This document shows, piece after piece, positions 7,430-15,269 of a stretch of DNA of 34,965 nt. Source of the stretch: Kitasatospora xanthocidica (GTDB lineage Bacteria > Actinomycetota > Actinomycetes > Streptomycetales > Streptomycetaceae). The notes below the pieces were generated by a model, which saw only the letters and a list, made by a program, of their open reading frames with translations, ran no database searches and was not told the DNA's origin. Position numbers and translations under genes: made by a program. The stretch lies in NCBI RefSeq assembly GCF_014656195.1, contig NZ_BNBY01000014.1, forward strand, positions 1-34,965, written 5' to 3'. The first letter of the stretch is position 1. Every line of letters begins with the position of its first letter.

Positions 7430-8710
7430 ATGGCTATCGACACCGTCGCACCTGTTTCCGTGGACCTCGGCCCCGCCACCGCCCTGTCCTGTCGGGAGTG
7501 CGGCACCCGTTTCCCGCTCGGTCCCAGCTTCGCGTGCCTGGAGTGCTTCGGCCCGCTGGAGATCGCCTACGACTTCGGCAGCGAGGGCGCCGAGGAGCTG
7601 CGCAAGCGGATCGAGGCCGGTCCGGCGTCCGTCTGGCGCTACGCGCCGCTGCTGCCCGTCCCGGCCGACGTCGCCTCCAAGCCCAACCTGAACCCGGGCT
7701 GGACCCCGCTGGTGAAGGCGGACAACCTGGGCCGGGAGCTCGGCTTCACCGCCCAGCTGCACATCAAGGACGACTCCGGGAACCCGACGCACTCCTTCAA
7801 GGACCGGGTGGTGGCCTGCGCGATCGAGGCCGCCCGGGCCTTCGGCTACACGACGCTCTCCTGCTCCTCCACTGGCAACCTGGCCGGCGCGGTGGGCGCG
7901 GCGGCCGCCCGGGCCGGGTTCCGGTCCTGCGTGTTCATCCCGCACGACCTGGAGCAGGGCAAGGTCGTCATGGCCGGGGTGTACGGCGGCGAGCTGGTCG
8001 GCATCGAGGGCAACTACGACGACGTGAACCGCTTCTGCTCGGAGCTGATCGGGGACCCGGCCGGCGAGGGCTGGGGCTTCGTCAACGTCAACCTGCGGCC
8101 GTACTACGGCGAGGGCTCCAAGACGCTGGCGTACGAGATCTGCGAGCAGCTCGGCTGGCGGCTGCCGGAGCAGATCGTGATCCCGATCGCCTCGGGCTCG
8201 CAGCTGACGAAGATCGACAAGGGGCTGCAGGAGCTGATCAAGCTCGGCCTGGTCGAGGACCGGCCGTACCGGGTCTTCGGCGCCCAGGCCGAGGGCTGCT
8301 CGCCGGTGTCGGCGGCCTTCAAGGCGGGCCGGGACGTGATCAAGCCGGTCAAGCCGGACACCATCGCCAAGTCGCTGGCGATCGGCAACCCGGCCGACGG
8401 CCCGTACGTGCTGGACATCGCCCGTCGGACCGGCGGCGCGGTGGAGGACGTCACGGACGCGGAGGTCGTGGCGGCGATCCGGCTGCTGGCGCGGACCGAG
8501 GGCATCTTCGCGGAGACCGCGGGCGGGGTGACCGTCGGCGTGCTGAAGAAGCTGGTCGAGACCGGGCAGCTGGATCCGGCCAAGGAGACCGTCGCGATCA
8601 ACACCGGTGACGGCCTGAAGACCCTGGACGCCGTCTCCGACGCCGGGATGACCGCCGTCATCCGCCCGACGCTGGACTCCTTCCGCGCCGCCGGCCTCGT
8701 GTCCGCCTGA
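7430..8710 (+). CDS. thrC: Threonine synthase (PLP-dependent)
   Basis: A 426-aa fold-type II PLP enzyme converting O-phosphohomoserine to threonine. An N-terminal CxxC-x11-CxxC zinc-ribbon-like segment (C21, C24, C36, C39) is typical of the actinobacterial form. The PLP lysine is K124 in THSFKDR; SCSSTGNLAGA contributes the phosphate-binding loop region and INTGDGLK is near the C-terminus. ATG 7430 has GAGAGG 10 nt upstream; the open frame extends far 5' but lies within the riboswitch. It sits under the SAM-I riboswitch and is followed 41 bp later by a CysO-like gene on the same strand. Confidence 0.95.
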   Translation: MAIDTVAPVSVDLGPATALSCRECGTRFPLGPSFACLECFGPLEIAYDFGSEGAEELRKRIEAGPASVWRYAPLLPVPADVASKPNLNPGWTPLVKADNLGRELGFTAQLHIKDDSGNPTHSFKDRVVACAIEAARAFGYTTLSCSSTGNLAGAVGAAAARAGFRSCVFIPHDLEQGKVVMAGVYGGELVGIEGNYDDVNRFCSELIGDPAGEGWGFVNVNLRPYYGEGSKTLAYEICEQLGWRLPEQIVIPIASGSQLTKIDKGLQELIKLGLVEDRPYRVFGAQAEGCSPVSAAFKAGRDVIKPVKPDTIAKSLAIGNPADGPYVLDIARRTGGAVEDVTDAEVVAAIRLLARTEGIFAETAGGVTVGVLKKLVETGQLDPAKETVAINTGDGLKTLDAVSDAGMTAVIRPTLDSFRAAGLVSA

Positions 8711-8751
8711 ACCACCCCGCCCCGCAAGGCCCCACCCCCGCAAGGAGAGCC

Positions 8752-9030
8752 ATGAGCGCCAACGTCCGCATCCCCACCATCCTGCGCACCTACACCGGCG
8801 GCGCCGCCGAGGTGAGCGCCGAGGGCACCACCCTGGCCGAGGTCATCGCCGACCTGGAGCGGAACCACCCGGGCATCGCCGCCCGCATCCTGGACGACAC
8901 CGGCAAGCTGCGCCGCTTCGTCAACGTCTACGTGAACGACGACGACGTGCGCTTCGCCGAGGGCCTGGCGACCGAGATCAAGGACGGCGTCGGCGTCTCG
9001 ATCATTCCGGCGGTGGCCGGCGGCTGCTGA
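8752..9030 (+). CDS. cysO: CysO/MoaD-like sulfur-carrier protein with C-terminal Gly-Gly-Cys
   Basis: A 92-aa ubiquitin-fold sulfur carrier close in pattern to mycobacterial CysO: RIPTILRTYTGG, RRFVNVYVNDDDVRF, and the tail SIIPAVAGG. CysO-type proteins are thiocarboxylated at the last Gly and deliver sulfide for cysteine synthesis; the JAMM protease Mec+ then frees cysteine. Here one residue, Cys92, follows GG, so a processing step seems needed before activation. AAGGAG at 8740-8745 precedes the ATG. It lies 41 bp after thrC and before a strong terminator, so it probably shares the SAM-controlled transcript. No cysM or mec gene is visible in the window. Confidence 0.85.
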   Translation: MSANVRIPTILRTYTGGAAEVSAEGTTLAEVIADLERNHPGIAARILDDTGKLRRFVNVYVNDDDVRFAEGLATEIKDGVGVSIIPAVAGGC

Positions 9031-9050
9031 GCCGCGAACTCCCGCCATTC

Positions 9051-9097
9051 GGCCGCCCGCGCGTACGGAATTCCGATCTCCGTACCCGCGGGCGGCC
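9051..9097 (+). terminator. Strong hairpin terminator after the thrC-cysO unit
   Basis: Arms 9051-9069 and 9079-9097 pair over 19 nt with a single mismatch and a 9-nt loop, starting 21 bp after the cysO-like stop. There is no U tract. Confidence 0.8.
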
Positions 9098-9379
9098 GGT
9101 TGCATTCCGGCTGGAATATTTTCGAATGGAGTCGGAGTAGAGTGTCGCTCGACTGGGAACAGGGGTTCCCTCTCGGCCCGGCGGCAGGACCGGGCGAGGT
9201 TCCGTCGGAGGACGTCCGGCCGGTGAGACCGGTCCGTGAAACATGTCAGGCCGATGTCAGAATTACCGCGGGGATTTGAGTAATTCGTCCGCTATGCCCG
9301 GCGTGAAATGCCGAGATCTTCCCGATTCAACCCGTCCTGTCCCCTGCCGTCGCAACGGAATTACCGGCGGTTGACCCTG

Positions 9380-9407
9380 TTGCAGAGGGCTTCGGTCCGG
9401 ATACATT
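9380..9407 (+). promoter_or_regulatory. Candidate promoter of the cold-shock gene in a 483-bp leader region
   Basis: TTGCAG (9380-9385) and TACATT (9402-9407) are separated by 16 bp and resemble a vegetative sigma promoter. It would give a leader of about 165 nt. The rest of 9098-9580 has no supportable gene. It contains A/T-richer DNA and a direct repeat ATGTCAG at 9243-9249 and 9254-9260 (11-bp phase). Confidence 0.4.
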
Positions 9408-9580
9408 CAGCGGCGGTCGACGCAATCACCCGCTCACCGGAAGCCGTACGGCGACCCGCGCGGAGGGCTGCGGCGTGCACGGCTGCGCCCAGGGGGGGTT
9501 CCCCGGGCCGGCCTTCAACCAACCCGGGCCCGCGACCTGCGGGCACGTGAAGGGCCAGCACAGCACAAGGGGAGTTCGGA

Positions 9581-9784
9581 ATGGCTCAGGGCACCGTCAA
9601 GTGGTTCAACGCGGAGAAGGGCTACGGCTTCATCGCGGTCGACGGTGGTGCGGACGTCTTCGTCCACTACAGCGCGATCCAGATGGACGGCTACCGCACC
9701 CTCGAGGAGGGCCAGCGGGTCGAGTTCGAGATCTCCCAGGGACAGAAGGGCCCGCAGGCGGACATGGTTCGCGCGGCGGTCTGA
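9581..9784 (+). CDS. Cold-shock domain protein (CspA family)
   Basis: A 67-aa single OB-fold nucleic-acid chaperone. RNP1 KGYGFI (residues 13-18) and RNP2 VFVHY (26-30) are intact, as are the start MAQGTVKWFNAEKGYG and the ending QKGPQADMVRA. The length is the standard csp length. AAGGGGAG at 9566-9573 is a good SD. Monocistronic: upstream is a terminator plus a long leader, downstream a 38-bp palindrome. A long leader is consistent with post-transcriptional control, but no cold-shock box was demonstrated. Confidence 0.95.
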   Translation: MAQGTVKWFNAEKGYGFIAVDGGADVFVHYSAIQMDGYRTLEEGQRVEFEISQGQKGPQADMVRAAV

Positions 9785-9839
9785 CCCCTTCCGACTCCAG
9801 GAGCTCGGCCCGGCCCACCGCTGGTGACCACTCGCTTCT

Positions 9840-9877
9840 CGACGGGCCCGTACGACACGTGTCGTACGGGCCCGTCG
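9840..9877. terminator. 38-bp perfect palindrome, csp terminator
   Basis: A gap-free palindrome of 19-bp arms centred at 9858/9859 (ACAC-GTGT at the centre), 55 bp after the csp stop and 46 bp before the groEL promoter. It folds into a very stable hairpin and would stop transcription into groEL. Confidence 0.8.
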
Positions 9878-9923
9878 GCGTTCCCGGGCGGTCCCAGCGG
9901 GGGCTCGCGGGTTGGCGATTGGG

Positions 9924-9986
9924 CTTGCACTCGACCACCGTGAGTGCTAATCATTGGCGTTAGCACTCACAGCGTGAGAGTGACAG
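9924..9986. promoter_or_regulatory. CIRCE ladder: four HrcA half-sites at 18-bp period
   Basis: Half-sites CTTGCACTC (9924-9932), GAGTGCTAA (9942-9950), TTAGCACTC (9960-9968) and GAGTGACAG (9978-9986) alternate, each separated by exactly 9 bp. The first pair and the last pair form the canonical CIRCE order TTAGCACTC-N9-GAGTGCTAA (16 of 18 and 15 of 18 matches counting halves). HrcA repression of groEL is well established for CIRCE. Confidence 0.88.
9925..9953 (+). promoter_or_regulatory. groEL promoter embedded in CIRCE
   Basis: TTGCAC (9925-9930) as -35 and TAATCA (9948-9953) as -10 are 17 bp apart. The -35 lies in the first half-site and the -10 overlaps the end of the second half-site, so bound HrcA would occlude the polymerase. 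The predicted start is about 9960, giving a leader of about 147 nt. Confidence 0.65.
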
Positions 9987-10106
9987 CGGACCGGGTCGGT
10001 GAGGCCCCCGGGAGCGGTAGGGGAAAAGACCCCCGCACACCAGGGCCGTCCGTCGCGGGCACCCCTTGGTCCGAGCAGTCGACCGTGTCCCGGAGGACCA
10101 CTTCTG

Positions 10107-11729
<1,623 letters not shown>

Positions 11730-11767
11730 TCCTGATCGGATTCCGATCGGATCGGCTGATCCTCGTC

Positions 11768-11809
11768 CGCGTGGGCGGTTCCCTTCGGGGGGCCGCCCAC
11801 GCGGCGTTT
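11768..11809 (+). terminator. groEL terminator
   Basis: CCGCGTGGGCGG (11768-11779) pairs perfectly with CCGCCCACGCGG (11794-11805), 12 bp with a 14-nt loop, followed by CGTTT. It begins 39 bp after the groEL stop. Confidence 0.85.
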
Positions 11810-11860
11810 CCGGCGTCGGGCCCGTTTTGAACCCATGGGCGGGCCACGGAGAATGGACGG

Positions 11861-12217
11861 ATGGCTTCCGACGACATCGAGACCGCCCTGCACAACGCCC
11901 GGGCCCTGATCCTGGCCGACCTCACCGCGCGGGACGTGGCGGACGCCGCCGTCGTCTCGCTGGTGGAGCAGGCCGTCACCCACCGGCGCTGGTGGCTGGA
12001 GCAGTGGCCGGACGGCACCGAGTACGTGCTCGGGCTGGTCGCCCAGGACGTCCAGGACGCGCTGCTGGAGGCGTACGGGCGCTGGCCGCTGTGCGCCGAC
12101 TGCGCGGACGACGGCGACCCGCACGCGCTGGGCGTGGAGCCGGAGCTGGGGCCGGAGCCGCACTGGGTGTGCGGCAAGCGGGGCGCGGTGGTGGCGCCGG
12201 TGGGCAAGCTGTCCTAG
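11861..12217 (+). CDS. Conserved small actinobacterial protein with possible zinc site
   Basis: 118 aa, not recognised as a characterised family. The first 75 residues are helical and acidic (VADAAVVSLVEQAV, HRRWWLEQWPDGTEYVLGLV). The C-terminal part has CADC (CxxC) plus HWVCGKRG, which could bind metal as a small ribbon. ATG 11861 has GGAG 9 nt upstream. Streptomyces commonly carry such a gene after groEL2. Its TAG stop (12215-12217) coincides with the left edge of a mobile element; the reading frame is intact. Confidence 0.8.
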   Translation: MASDDIETALHNARALILADLTARDVADAAVVSLVEQAVTHRRWWLEQWPDGTEYVLGLVAQDVQDALLEAYGRWPLCADCADDGDPHALGVEPELGPEPHWVCGKRGAVVAPVGKLS

Positions 12218-12379
12218 GGCGTGTCTGACAATTCGCGTCGGATCAGCGCGCGGCGTTGGGGTGCGTGCATCGCAAGGCGGAGGAGGGAGTCCATGCGGAG
12301 CATCGGCGACCGACGACAACGCGGCGAGGTGCGTGCCCCGGCGTCGCGCGCCCGGCGGGAATTGTCAGACACGCCCTAG
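12214..12379. mobile_element. MITE-like non-autonomous element with CTAG target duplication
   Basis: Perfect 17-bp terminal inverted repeats GGCGTGTCTGACAATTC (12218-12234) and its complement (12359-12375) enclose 124 bp without a gene. CTAG directly flanks both ends (12214-12217 and 12376-12379), consistent with a 4-bp target duplication (a 2-bp TA duplication with one more terminal base is the alternative). Such duplications are typical of IS5-type (IS427-like) elements. No transposase is encoded. The ends share GGCGTGTCT with the element at 32692-32758. Confidence 0.8.
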
Positions 12380-13023
12380 GGCTCCAGCTGCCGGAGCTCG
12401 GCCGTCAGGTTGGCGCGGGCGGCGTCGGCGAAGCGGGCGTGGGCGGCGGGGGTGCGGTAGAGCGCGGGCAGCGCGAGGAGGCCGCGCAGCACGGCGGCGC
12501 GGCCGGCCCGGAAGTCCGGCGCGGGGACGAAGCCGTACTCCTCCCGGACGGCGGCCGCGTACGCCGCGTACGCCTCCGGGGTGCCGCCGAGGACGGCGAG
12601 GTCCGCGTCGCAGAGCACCTCGCCGTCGCGGTCGCCGGGCGCCGGGTCGTGGCCGACGGTCAGCAGGACCAGCCGTTCGACCTCGGCCACCCGGGCGGCG
12701 GGCAGGCCGGCGGCGGTCAGCGCGCGGACGGCCAGGGCGGCGCTGCGCTCCTCGTTCTCGCTGCGGTCGGGGCGGTAGACGGCGTCGTGGAACCAGGCCG
12801 CGAGGCGGACGGCGTCCGGGTCGGCGGCGTGCCCGGCGAGGTCGTCGACGTGCCGCAGGACCGCGCCCAGGTGGTCGGCGGTGTGGTAGCGGCGCTGCGG
12901 CTCGGACCAGCGGCGCAGCAGCTCCCGGCCGTACGGCTCGGGGTCGGCGGTGGTGCCGCAGCGGAGCAGCAGGGCGGTCCAGGCGGTGAGCAGGTCTTCC
13001 TCGGTGGTGGGCATGACGGCCAT
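12376..13023 (-). CDS. HD-domain family metal-dependent phosphohydrolase-like protein
   Basis: A 215-aa all-helical protein resembling predicted HD-superfamily hydrolases. RRYHTADHL supplies the first His, WFHDAVY the HD pair, then SENEERSA, and CDADLAVLGG a later Asp, the usual metal-ligand order. The substrate is unknown. ATG 13023 is used; ATG 13014 is also in frame, and no strong SD is seen for either. The stop TAG (12378-12376) coincides with the right edge of the MITE-like element. Divergent from the padR gene with 57 bp between. Confidence 0.8.
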   Translation of the reverse strand: MAVMPTTEEDLLTAWTALLLRCGTTADPEPYGRELLRRWSEPQRRYHTADHLGAVLRHVDDLAGHAADPDAVRLAAWFHDAVYRPDRSENEERSAALAVRALTAAGLPAARVAEVERLVLLTVGHDPAPGDRDGEVLCDADLAVLGGTPEAYAAYAAAVREEYGFVPAPDFRAGRAAVLRGLLALPALYRTPAAHARFADAARANLTAELRQLEP

Positions 13024-13044
13024 TGTGCTGGGTCGGCCCGGGGC

Positions 13045-13073
13045 TGGACCTATAGGTAGGTTGACGATATATG
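13045..13073 (+). promoter_or_regulatory. padR promoter and candidate autoregulatory palindrome
   Basis: TGGACC (13045-13050) and TATATG (13068-13073) are 17 bp apart, placing the start at about 13080-13081, i.e. at the padR ATG (leaderless mRNA). The perfect palindrome ACCTATAGGT (13048-13057) overlaps the -35, and an ACGA-N9-TCGT symmetry (13064-13080) spans the -10. Either could be the PadR operator. Confidence 0.5.
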
Positions 13074-13080
13074 TAGTCGT

Positions 13081-13464
13081 ATGACAGAACGCTCCATGCA
13101 GGAGCCCACGCTGCTTCTGCTCACCGCCCTGGCCGACGCGCCGAGACACGGCTACGCGCTCATCCAGGAGGTCGCCGCGATCTCGGACGGCCGGGTCAAG
13201 ATGCGCACCGGCACCCTCTACGGCGCCCTCGACCGGCTGCTCGGCCAGGGCCTGATCGAGGTGGCCGCCGAAGAGGTGGTGGACGGCCGGGCCCGGCGCA
13301 CCTACGCGCTGACCGGAGCCGGACGGGAGGCGCTGGCCGCCGAGGCCGGGCGCCTGCGGGCGGTCGCCACCGAGGCCGAGCGCCGGCTCACGAAGATCCG
13401 GGCGATGCTGCCGGGGAATGCCGGGTCGCAGGGGCGGCCCGCGTCGGGGGGAGGACTCTCATGA
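13081..13464 (+). CDS. PadR-family transcriptional regulator
   Basis: A 127-aa winged-helix repressor. PadR features: LLLLTALADAPRHGYALIQE, then MRTGTLYGALDRLLGQGLIE (recognition helix and turn), then RARRTYALTGAGREAL (wing), and a C-terminal helix for dimerisation. No SD lies upstream and the promoter points to a leaderless transcript. ATGA overlap with the next gene couples it to a membrane protein, the common PadR plus efflux or membrane-partner arrangement. The effector is unknown. Confidence 0.92.
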   Translation: MTERSMQEPTLLLLTALADAPRHGYALIQEVAAISDGRVKMRTGTLYGALDRLLGQGLIEVAAEEVVDGRARRTYALTGAGREALAAEAGRLRAVATEAERRLTKIRAMLPGNAGSQGRPASGGGLS

Positions 13465-14417
13465 CCATGCCGGTGATCGGTGCCGCGCCCTCGGTGGCGC
13501 TGCGGGCCGCGCTGCAGCTCTACCCGGAGCGGTACCGCCGGGAGCGCGGCGAGGAACTGGCCGAGGTGTTCGCCGACACCACGGCGGCGGGCGGCCGTGC
13601 GGCGGTCGCCCGGGAGGTGCTCGGCCTGGCCGTGTACGGGCTGCGGGTGCGGCTCGGGCTGACCGGCGCCTCGGCGGCCGGCCGGCTGCTCGCGCTGGCC
13701 GCGCCGATGATCGCCGGCGCGGTGGTCGGCGCCACGATGGTGCCCTGGCTGGCCACCGTGGACCGGACCACCAGGTGGCTCGCCTGGGACGACTCGCTGG
13801 GGAACCACGTCCGGGCGTTCGCCCCGCCGGTGGCCGCGCTGCTGCTCGCGGTGGCGGCCCTGCTGGGGCGCTGGACCGCGGTGCGGGCCACCGCGCTGGT
13901 GCTGGGCGTCATCGGGCTGAGCCAGCTGGGCGAGGCCGTGTTCACCTCGCACTTCGACCTGTGGTGGTCCGGCTACATCGGGATGGCCTCGCTGCCCTTC
14001 GTGGCGGCGGCGCTGCTGCTGGTCGCCGCGCCGACCGACCTGCTGCCCCGGCCGACCCTGCGGACGGCGGGGCTGGTGCTGGCCGCGGCGGTGGCGGGCG
14101 GACTGCTGGAGGCGGCCCAGAACTGGGACGACACCACCTTCCCGCTGGACCGGTGGTGGGTGGTGGCGATGCTCGTCGCCCCGCTGCTGCTGACCTTCGC
14201 CGCGCTGCGCGGCCGGACGGTGCCGACGGCCGTGGGGATGACGGCGCTGGTGCTGACCGGGCCGGGGTGCGTGTTCAACATCTGGCGTGAGGCCCACGGG
14301 GTCTCGAACCTGCTCCCGATGGCGGTGCCGGCGGCGGGGCTGCTGGTGCTGGTGGCGGTGGCGGTGCACCGGTACGGCCGGCGGCCGGCCGTCGCGGCGG
14401 TCCACCGGACGGCCTGA
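13461..14417 (+). CDS. Multi-pass membrane protein coupled to PadR
   Basis: 318 aa, with a short cytoplasmic helical head (LYPERYRRERGEELAEVFAD) reminiscent of domains found before PadR-linked permeases, then about eight hydrophobic segments (e.g. LLALAAPMIAGAVVGATMV, ALLLAVAALL, ALVLGVIGLSQL, AALLLVAAP, LVLAAAVAGGLL, MLVAPLLLTFAAL, GLLVLVAVAV). No transport motif or ATPase is seen. The start overlaps the padR stop (ATGA). Likely the target of the adjacent regulator; function unknown. Confidence 0.85.
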   Translation: MTMPVIGAAPSVALRAALQLYPERYRRERGEELAEVFADTTAAGGRAAVAREVLGLAVYGLRVRLGLTGASAAGRLLALAAPMIAGAVVGATMVPWLATVDRTTRWLAWDDSLGNHVRAFAPPVAALLLAVAALLGRWTAVRATALVLGVIGLSQLGEAVFTSHFDLWWSGYIGMASLPFVAAALLLVAAPTDLLPRPTLRTAGLVLAAAVAGGLLEAAQNWDDTTFPLDRWWVVAMLVAPLLLTFAALRGRTVPTAVGMTALVLTGPGCVFNIWREAHGVSNLLPMAVPAAGLLVLVAVAVHRYGRRPAVAAVHRTA

Positions 14418-14427
14418 CGGGCTCGCC

Positions 14428-14471
14428 CCGGGCGGGGCGCGGCGGGGGTTGCCGGGCGGGGCGCGGCGGGG
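14428..14471. repeat. Two-copy tandem repeat, 24-bp period
   Basis: The same 20-bp G/C-only unit beginning CCGGGCGGGGCGC occurs at 14428-14447 and 14452-14471, right after the membrane-protein stop and before cutC. It may simply be low-complexity drift. Confidence 0.6.
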
Positions 14472-14539
14472 TCGCCGTCCCGGTGCGGCCGGACGGGGGT
14501 GCGCCCTCGTCGGGTCCGGCCGGATGTGGCAACCTACTG

Positions 14540-14555
14540 ATATGTCTAGACCAAT
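14540..14555. promoter_or_regulatory. dre-like box across the cutC start codon
   Basis: ATATGTCTAGACCAAT matches the DasR consensus at 12 of 16 positions and contains its core GTCTAGACCA perfectly. It includes the ATG of cutC. Binding here would block initiation directly. This is sequence similarity only. Confidence 0.4.
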
Positions 14556-15228
14556 TTTCGAAGTCATCGCGCTGACGCCCCAGGATGCCCAGGCCGCCGA
14601 GTCGGGCGGCGCCGACCGGCTCGAACTGGTCACCGACATGGCCGCCGACGGGCTCACCCCGTCCGTCGAGGACTTCGCCCGGATCCGGGCCGCCGTCGGC
14701 CTCCCGCTGCGCGTCATGCTCCGGATCCGGGACGGCTTCGCCCCCGGCGACCTGGACGAGCTCTGCGCCCGGGCCGCCGCCCTGCGGGCCGAGGGCGCCG
14801 AGGAGTTCGTCCTCGGCTTCCTCGACGCCGACGGCGCCGTCGACCTGGCCGCCACCGCGGCCGTCGCCGAGGCCGTGGCCGGCTGCCGCTGGACCTTCCA
14901 CCGGGCGATCGACCACAGCGCCGACCGGGCCGCCCTGCGCGCCGCCGTCGGCGAGCTGCCCGGGCTGGACACCTTCCTCACCTCCGGCGCGGCCGCGGGC
15001 GTGGACGCCGGGCGCGCGGTGCTGTCGGCCGAGCTGGCCCGGGCCGGGGAGCCCGGGTACGGGCAGCGGATCCTGATCGGCGGCGGCCTGCGGGCCGAGC
15101 ACCTGGCGGGGCTGCTGGCCGAGGGCTTCGACGCCTTCCACGTCGGCGGGGCGGTGCGGGCCGACGGCTGGCGGACGCCGGTGGACGCGGCCAAGGTCGC
15201 CGAGTGGCGGGCGCGGATCGACGCCTGA
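14542..15228 (+). CDS. cutC: CutC-family protein
   Basis: A 228-aa TIM-barrel protein of the CutC (copper homeostasis) family. N-terminal FEVIALTPQDAQAAESGGAD followed by RLELVT is the family hallmark, followed by GLTPSVEDF, LRVMLRIRDGF, EEFVLGFLDADGAVD, FHRAID, LTSGAAAGVDAG, ILIGGGLRAEH and FHVGGAVR. The role in copper tolerance is disputed for the family. ATG 14542 lies in a short A/T-rich patch with no SD, so the transcript may be leaderless. The gene is followed by a bidirectional terminator shared with the helicase gene. Confidence 0.88.
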   Translation: MSRPIFEVIALTPQDAQAAESGGADRLELVTDMAADGLTPSVEDFARIRAAVGLPLRVMLRIRDGFAPGDLDELCARAAALRAEGAEEFVLGFLDADGAVDLAATAAVAEAVAGCRWTFHRAIDHSADRAALRAAVGELPGLDTFLTSGAAAGVDAGRAVLSAELARAGEPGYGQRILIGGGLRAEHLAGLLAEGFDAFHVGGAVRADGWRTPVDAAKVAEWRARIDA

Positions 15229-15233
15229 GCGTC

Positions 15234-15266
15234 CGCGAAAGGGCCGGCTCCCCCGGCCCTTTCGCG
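15234..15266. terminator. Bidirectional terminator between cutC and helR
   Basis: CGCGAAAGGGCCGG (15234-15247) pairs perfectly with CCGGCCCTTTCGCG (15253-15266), loop of 5 nt. The AAA/TTT at the stem base gives a short U run in either direction. Confidence 0.88.
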
Positions 15267-15269
15267 TGG

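Noticed and set aside
9987..10106. Possible groES upstream of groEL
   Set aside because: Only a leader of about 120 bp separates the CIRCE array from groEL; no GroES-like frame exists.
13302..15194. Long minus-strand open frame opposite the membrane protein and cutC
   Set aside because: Composition is Ala/Pro/Arg/Ser-rich with no domain pattern; the plus-strand genes have motifs and coupled starts.
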